Of a stretch of DNA of 10,771 bases, positions 6,891-10,771 are shown one piece after another. A model generated the notes under the pieces. That model saw only the letters and a list, made by a program, of their open reading frames with translations, had not been told where the DNA came from and searched no databases. The translations under genes were made by a program, and so were the position numbers. Source of the DNA: an uncultured Eubacteriales bacterium (GTDB lineage: Bacteria; Bacillota; Clostridia; Lachnospirales; CAG-274); assembly GCA_905201505.1 (NCBI GenBank), contig CAJKOJ010000066.1:1-10771 (forward strand). Reading direction: 5' to 3'. Numbering within the stretch: the stretch's first letter is position 1; every line of letters starts with the position of its first letter.

Positions 6891-6891
6891 A

Positions 6892-7938
6892 TTATTCCTC
6901 CTTTATTCTGTCCTTATAGCTTTTTCTTAACTGTCCGCAGGCAGCATTTATATCACTGCCAAGTTTTCTTCTTATTGTCGTCTCTATACCACATGACTGT
7001 AGTACACTTGCAAATTTTTTAATATTTTCTTCTGAACTTCTTATATAGTTATTTTCTTTTACATCATTAACAGGGATAAGATTTACGTGACATAAAATAC
7101 CCTTTAATTTTGCAGCCAATTCTCTTGCATCATCATTACTGTCATTTACATTCTTAATTAGTGCATACTCAAAAGTTACACGTCTCTTAGTAGTGTTTGC
7201 ATAATGTTTTGCTGCATTTATAAGTTCATCCATGTTATACCTTTTTGCTACAGGCATTGTTTTCTGCCTTGTTTCATCATTTGATGCGTGCAGTGAAATT
7301 GCTAAAGTAATTTGCAGATTTTTTTCTGCCAAGTCATATATCTTATTTACAAGACCACATGTTGAAAGGGTGATGTGTCTGTGACTTAAATTATTACCCT
7401 CTTCTGAATGAATAATTTCCAGAAAGTCAATTACATTATCAAAATTGTCCAAAGGCTCTCCGCTGCCCATAATGACAACATTTGATACTCTTTCCCCAAT
7501 ATCCCTTTGTATTTCATAAATCTGTCCTGCCATTTCTCCCGGCAAGAGGTTTCTCTCAAGTCCGTCTATTGTAGACGCACAAAATGTACACCCCATTCTG
7601 CATCCTGCCTGTGAAGATATACACACTGCATTGCCATATGAATACCGCATAAGTACACTTTCAATAACAATATTATCCCCAATATCAAAAAGATACTTGC
7701 TTGTATTGTCCTCTTTTGAAGTCAGCTTTTCAACAATTCTTATATTTTTTATTATATAGTTTTCTTTAAGTTTTTCTCTGAGTTCCTTTGAAATATTTGT
7801 CATTTCTTCAAAATCAGTTATTTGTTTCTTATGCAGCCACTCATATATCTGCTTTGCTCTGAAAGGCTTCTCACCAAGTTTCACCAATTCAGTCTTCAAT
7901 TTATCAAAAGTTAAGGAACGTAAATCCATTTTATCCAT
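6892..7938 (-). CDS. rlmN: Dual-specificity 23S rRNA/tRNA adenine-C2 methyltransferase RlmN (EC 2.1.1.192)
   Basis: RlmN is a radical SAM enzyme that makes 2-methyladenosine at 23S rRNA A2503 and at tRNA A37. The protein has 348 residues, the normal size. Its N-terminal accessory domain contains KPFRAKQIYEWLH (24-36). The iron-sulfur cluster cysteines are Cys113, Cys117 and Cys120 in GCRMGCTFC. The SAM-binding GSGEP lies at 158-162. The two mechanistic cysteines of the family are Cys106 (VCISSQ) and Cys334 (NAACGQL), the latter being the one that carries the transient methyl group. The ATG at 7938 overlaps the end of rsmB by 8 nt, with GGATGAG upstream. A second in-frame ATG three codons on has no better site. 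The tight overlap supports coupling. Confidence 0.96.
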   Translation of the reverse strand: MDKMDLRSLTFDKLKTELVKLGEKPFRAKQIYEWLHKKQITDFEEMTNISKELREKLKENYIIKNIRIVEKLTSKEDNTSKYLFDIGDNIVIESVLMRYSYGNAVCISSQAGCRMGCTFCASTIDGLERNLLPGEMAGQIYEIQRDIGERVSNVVIMGSGEPLDNFDNVIDFLEIIHSEEGNNLSHRHITLSTCGLVNKIYDLAEKNLQITLAISLHASNDETRQKTMPVAKRYNMDELINAAKHYANTTKRRVTFEYALIKNVNDSNDDARELAAKLKGILCHVNLIPVNDVKENNYIRSSEENIKKFASVLQSCGIETTIRRKLGSDINAACGQLRKSYKDRIKEE

Positions 7939-9259
7939 TTTTTCTCATCCTTGCTATAAAAAATCCGTCTGTATCATACTGATACGGCAAAAGCTGAACA
8001 TACCCATCAGCAGCTGTACTGCAGCTTATACTCTCAGGTAAATACTGTTCAATACTCTCTGTTTTAAATCCGTATTCACGGCAAAACCATTTTACATTAT
8101 CTATGTTTTCCTTATGGGATATAGTACAAGTGGAGTATACAAGCACACCGTTTGGCTTAACAATGCCTGCACTGGCAGACAATATTTTCCTCTGTAGCTT
8201 TGAAAGTTCTTCAATATCATCATAAACCTTATTGTACTTTATATCAGGTTTTTTTCTCACAAGACCAAATCCTGAACAAGGTGCGTCTACCAATACGTAG
8301 TCCGCCTTTGTACCGCTATTATCCTTTGACGCATCTTTTTGTTCTGTTTCTATGGACTTTAGTCCAAGTCTTTTAGCACCGGCTTTAATCAAATCAAGCT
8401 TATGCCCATAAATATCTCTTGAATAAATTTTGCCGCTGTCTTTCATAAACTCAGCTATAGCAAAACTTTTACCACCCGGTGCAGAACATACATCCACAAC
8501 GGTTGCCTCTTTTTCCGGAGCCAATACTTTAACAGCAAGCATTGAGCTCTCATCCATTATATGAAACAGGCCTTCATTATAGCACTTGCTTTCAGCAATA
8601 TTGCTGGTTCTGTAAATATAAAGACTGTTTTCAAAAAGAGAATTGCTGTCTACAGCAATACCATCATCAAAAAGTTTGTTTTTAAGCTCCGTTTTATTTG
8701 TCTTAGTTGTATTGACGCATATACTTACCTTAGGAGGCTGTGCAAAGGCACAACATGTTTTCTCTATCTCATCAATACTCAGTCTTTCTTTCCAATATTT
8801 TAACAGCCATTCAGGATAAGAAAATTTCACAGCCAACTGCTTTAACTTGTCCTTAGGATATTTAACATCATTTCTACCCCTTGCAATTGCTCTTAATACA
8901 CCATTTACAAAACCTGACAATGTTGAAAATCCTCTTTTTTTAGCAAGAATAACAGCCTCATTGCAAGCAGCCGAATCAGGAATTTTATCCATATAAAGAA
9001 TTTGATACACACCTATTCTTATGTTATTTAAAATAAAAGGCTTCATTTTTTCTGTTTTAGTCTTTGAAAAATGGTTTATAATATAATCAATATTTATAAG
9101 ATTTCTAAGTGTACCATTTACAAGCTCAGTTACAAAAGCCTTTTGAACAGATGTAAGTTCAGAATGCTTTTGCAGTGTTTTTCTAAGAATTATATTGTTA
9201 TAAGCACCTTCCTCAAAAATATCCATAAGTATAAAAAGTGCAATTTCTCTTTCCTTCAT
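7931..9259 (-). CDS. rsmB: 16S rRNA (cytosine-967-C5)-methyltransferase RsmB (EC 2.1.1.176)
   Basis: RsmB (Sun, Fmu) methylates C967 of 16S rRNA using S-adenosylmethionine. It has 442 residues from the chosen start. A NusB-like RNA-binding domain fills about 1-130. A Rossmann methyltransferase domain follows, with motif I VVDVCSAPGGKS (254-265), motif IV VDAPCSGFG (324-332, Cys328) and motif VI VYSTCTIS (374-381, the nucleophile Cys378). The ATG at 9259 has GGAG 9 nt upstream. A TTG at 9274 would add five residues but overlaps that binding site. This is the first gene of the - strand block. In many Firmicutes def and fmt come before it, but here the next gene upstream is the divergent plsC. 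Confidence 0.95.
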   Translation of the reverse strand: MKEREIALFILMDIFEEGAYNNIILRKTLQKHSELTSVQKAFVTELVNGTLRNLINIDYIINHFSKTKTEKMKPFILNNIRIGVYQILYMDKIPDSAACNEAVILAKKRGFSTLSGFVNGVLRAIARGRNDVKYPKDKLKQLAVKFSYPEWLLKYWKERLSIDEIEKTCCAFAQPPKVSICVNTTKTNKTELKNKLFDDGIAVDSNSLFENSLYIYRTSNIAESKCYNEGLFHIMDESSMLAVKVLAPEKEATVVDVCSAPGGKSFAIAEFMKDSGKIYSRDIYGHKLDLIKAGAKRLGLKSIETEQKDASKDNSGTKADYVLVDAPCSGFGLVRKKPDIKYNKVYDDIEELSKLQRKILSASAGIVKPNGVLVYSTCTISHKENIDNVKWFCREYGFKTESIEQYLPESISCSTAADGYVQLLPYQYDTDGFFIARMRKNG

Positions 9260-9422
9260 AAATTTTATCTCCAAAATAACTTTAATTTTTTACAAATCTG
9301 ATGTATAATTAAATAAAAGACAAATACTTAGTTAATATATAATAAAATTTGTACAATAACCTACTATATATATTACCACATTTTGCAAAAATTAAAAAGT
9401 CTTTTTTGGAAGGAGTTCAAAT
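9260..9422. promoter_or_regulatory. Divergent intergenic region between rsmB and plsC
   Basis: This very AT-rich spacer must hold the promoters of both the rsmB block and plsC, since the genes point away from each other. An 8-bp palindrome TTGTACAA lies at 9349-9356. On the + strand its TTGTAC is followed after 16 bp by TATTAC, a weak promoter-like pair for plsC. I see no convincing -35/-10 pair on the - strand, so the exact start sites are not called. Confidence 0.35.
9269..9272 (-). promoter_or_regulatory. Ribosome binding site deciding the rsmB start
   Basis: GGAG on the - strand is 9 nt before the ATG at 9259. The in-frame TTG at 9274 overlaps it and has no site of its own. Confidence 0.65.
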
Positions 9423-10142
9423 ATGTTCAGGACAATAAAATGGTATGTAAAACTTATAGGTTCACTTGTAATAAATACCACCCAATTAAAAAAAGCTGAA
9501 AAACTTTTAGAAAAGGGCAATGAAAAGGAATATGAGGAATTTGTAACAAAAAAAGTATCTCAATGGGCAAGAAACAGAATGAAAGATTCCGGTGCGGAAG
9601 TTAATGTATATGGCATTGAAAACATCCCTAAAGATAAAAATATGCTTTTTATATCAAATCATCAAAGCAATTTTGACATACTGCTTCTTTTAGCATATTT
9701 ACCTGTACCAAAGGGCTTTGTTGCAAAAATTGAAATGCTTAAATTTCCATTTATTAATAAATGGATGAAAAAAATCCATTGTCTCTTTATGGACAGACAC
9801 GATATGAAACAGTCTGCACAAGTAATAATAGACGGCATTAAGCAGTTGAAAAGCGGTATAAATATGGTTATATTCCCTGAAGGCACCAGAAGCAAAACAG
9901 GAGCCTTAGGGGATTTTAAAGCAGGCAGTTTTAAGCTCGCTACAAAAAGCAAATGCCCTATCGTACCTATAACTATTGACGGGACAAGAAATATTATGGA
10001 AGCTAATAATTATTTTATAAAAAAGCAAAATATAAACCTGTATATTCATCCGCCTATTGATGTCACAACACTTACAAAGGAAGAAACAGCAGAACTTCCC
10101 GACAAAGTAAAAGAAATAATTGAAAGTGACTTAAAAAATTAA
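9423..10142 (+). CDS. plsC: 1-acyl-sn-glycerol-3-phosphate acyltransferase (PlsC family, EC 2.3.1.51)
   Basis: This membrane-associated enzyme adds the second acyl chain to lysophosphatidic acid, giving phosphatidic acid for phospholipid synthesis. It has 239 residues, typical of bacterial PlsC. The four acyltransferase motifs are visible: NHQSNFD (79-85, the HX4D catalytic pair His80/Asp85), the region FVAKIEMLKFPFINKW (99-114), FPEGTRS (151-157) and VPITIDGT (181-188). The N-terminus is basic and amphipathic with one moderately hydrophobic stretch, consistent with surface membrane attachment. AGGAG lies 7 nt before the ATG. The gene runs opposite to rsmB and is followed after 77 nt by the repeat protein, with no convincing terminator between them. 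Another acyl acceptor is possible, since family members are hard to tell apart. Confidence 0.9.
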   Translation: MFRTIKWYVKLIGSLVINTTQLKKAEKLLEKGNEKEYEEFVTKKVSQWARNRMKDSGAEVNVYGIENIPKDKNMLFISNHQSNFDILLLLAYLPVPKGFVAKIEMLKFPFINKWMKKIHCLFMDRHDMKQSAQVIIDGIKQLKSGINMVIFPEGTRSKTGALGDFKAGSFKLATKSKCPIVPITIDGTRNIMEANNYFIKKQNINLYIHPPIDVTTLTKEETAELPDKVKEIIESDLKN

Positions 10143-10203
10143 AATCCAAACCATATAGTATGGAATAAAAAACGTAGATACTGCAAAATATAAAATAAAT
10201 GAA

Positions 10204-10210
10204 AGAGAGG
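10204..10210 (+). promoter_or_regulatory. Ribosome binding site deciding the start at 10220
   Basis: AGAGAGG lies 9 nt before ATG at 10220. The earlier in-frame ATG at 10199 has only AT-rich sequence upstream, and this binding site falls inside the codons it would add. Confidence 0.6.
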
Positions 10211-10219
10211 TATAAAGAT

Positions 10220-10699
10220 ATGAAAAAAGAAAGAATGGTAATTCTTAAAATGGTTAATGACGGAAAAATTACTGTTGATGAGGCAGTTAAACTTATTGAT
10301 AGCATAAAAACTTCTAAGGCTATTGATATGGACGATGTAATCAGCACAGTTAAGGAAAAAGTAGTTGATATAGTAGAGGAAACAAAGCCTGTTGTTAAAA
10401 AATGTGCCAGCAAAGCTAAAGAAGTCGGAGAAGATGTTTATAATAAAGGCAAAGCTAAAATAGATGAATATAAAACAAAAGCTAAAAATTCAGATTTTGT
10501 AGATGAAGTTATAATTACTCCTGCTGAAGATATAATTGATGAAGTAAAAGGTGCTGCAAAAGATGTGGCTGAAGCAACTCAGGATGCAGCTGAATATGTT
10601 GCTGACACCGCAAAAGATTCTGTAAAAGATATAGTCAATACAACAGAAACAGCTATTGACAATGCAAAGGAAAATCTCACAGACAAAGCAGAAAATTAA
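10220..10699 (+). CDS. SHOCT/LiaX-like N-terminal domain protein with LEA-like 11-residue repeats
   Basis: This 159-residue protein has no signal peptide or membrane helix. Residues 1-29 (ERMVILKMVNDGKITVDEAVKLID core) match the short helix-turn-helix found at the N-terminus of YvlB- and LiaX-type proteins, related to SHOCT oligomerisation segments. The rest is highly charged, rich in Lys, Asp, Glu, Ala and Val, and predicted to be long amphipathic helix. Its end (112-155) divides cleanly into four 11-residue units: AAKDVAEATQD, AAEYVADTAKD, SVKDIVNTTET and AIDNAKENLTD. This is the spacing of group 3 LEA proteins and some phasin- or apolipoprotein-like helices that bind membranes or polymers. 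The product is unnamed; a role at the envelope or under stress is inference. It may be cotranscribed with plsC, which would suit a membrane-surface protein. Confidence 0.82.
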   Translation: MKKERMVILKMVNDGKITVDEAVKLIDSIKTSKAIDMDDVISTVKEKVVDIVEETKPVVKKCASKAKEVGEDVYNKGKAKIDEYKTKAKNSDFVDEVIITPAEDIIDEVKGAAKDVAEATQDAAEYVADTAKDSVKDIVNTTETAIDNAKENLTDKAEN

Positions 10700-10744
10700 A
10701 CTTTTTATTTAAATACAACACTATAAAATATCATTTATAAATAA

Positions 10745-10771
10745 AAGCCGCAAATTGCTTTTTTGCAATTT
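10745..10771 (+). terminator. Probable terminator hairpin cut by the window end
   Basis: AAATTGC (10752-10758), a loop of six T, and GCAATTT (10765-10771) form a 7-bp stem reaching the last base. The left flank AAAAGCCGC suggests the stem continues past the edge. It lies 45 nt after the repeat-protein stop and would end the plsC unit. Confidence 0.55.

Noticed and set aside
10072..10413. 113-residue hydrophobic - strand frame opposite the plsC end and repeat-protein start
   Set aside because: Antisense of Lys/Glu-rich coding DNA always reads as Leu/Phe/Ser-rich; no binding site or family resemblance.
1..10771. CRISPR array, tRNA, rRNA, insertion sequence or prophage attachment site
   Set aside because: No spaced direct repeats, cloverleaf-like segments, transposase motifs or long terminal repeats were seen on either strand.

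Overview
The window is ordinary chromosomal DNA from a low-GC, Gram-positive, Clostridia-type anaerobe, perhaps Lachnospiraceae or a relative. The grounds are AT-rich spacers, strong AGGAGG-type ribosome binding sites, a clostridial-type hexameric glutamate dehydrogenase, and the Firmicutes gene block rsmB-rlmN-stp-prkC-rsgA-rpe-thiN. There is no sign of phage, insertion sequence, CRISPR, tRNA or rRNA. I found no clearly new multi-gene system. The less explained items are small: a leader palindrome, a Cys-rich mini membrane protein, an 11-residue-repeat protein and the C-terminal tail of PrkC.

Left part (1-1680, + strand): gdhA stands alone behind a textbook sigma-A promoter (TTGACA, 17 bp, TATAAT). 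Its leader of roughly 170 nt holds a perfect 24-bp palindrome and two AATTTTC elements resembling CodY half-sites. The gene ends in a rho-independent terminator that is probably also used from the other strand.

Middle part (9259 down to 1699, - strand): one tightly packed block of about 7.5 kb. Its order is rsmB (16S rRNA m5C methyltransferase), rlmN (23S rRNA/tRNA m2A methyltransferase), stp (PP2C phosphatase), prkC (PASTA Ser/Thr kinase), rsgA (30S maturation GTPase), rpe (pentose phosphate epimerase), thiN (thiamine pyrophosphokinase) and a 47-residue membrane peptide. Genes overlap or abut down to rsgA, with short gaps around rpe and thiN and no internal terminator, so one transcript and translational coupling are likely. 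The block joins ribosome modification and assembly to the cell-wall-sensing kinase/phosphatase pair, and RsgA is a known substrate of PrkC in other Firmicutes. The def and fmt genes that often precede rsmB, and the spoVM and rpmB genes that follow thiN in Bacillus, are not in the window.

Right part (9423-10771, + strand): a PlsC-type lysophosphatidate acyltransferase is transcribed divergently from rsmB. It is followed by a small acidic/basic protein with a SHOCT/LiaX-like N-terminal helix pair and a LEA-like 11-residue repeat tail. The window ends inside a probable terminator hairpin.

Several starts were chosen from ribosome binding sites rather than the longest open frame: prkC at 6141, rsgA at 4169, rsmB at 9259, the repeat protein at 10220 and the mini membrane protein at 1842.
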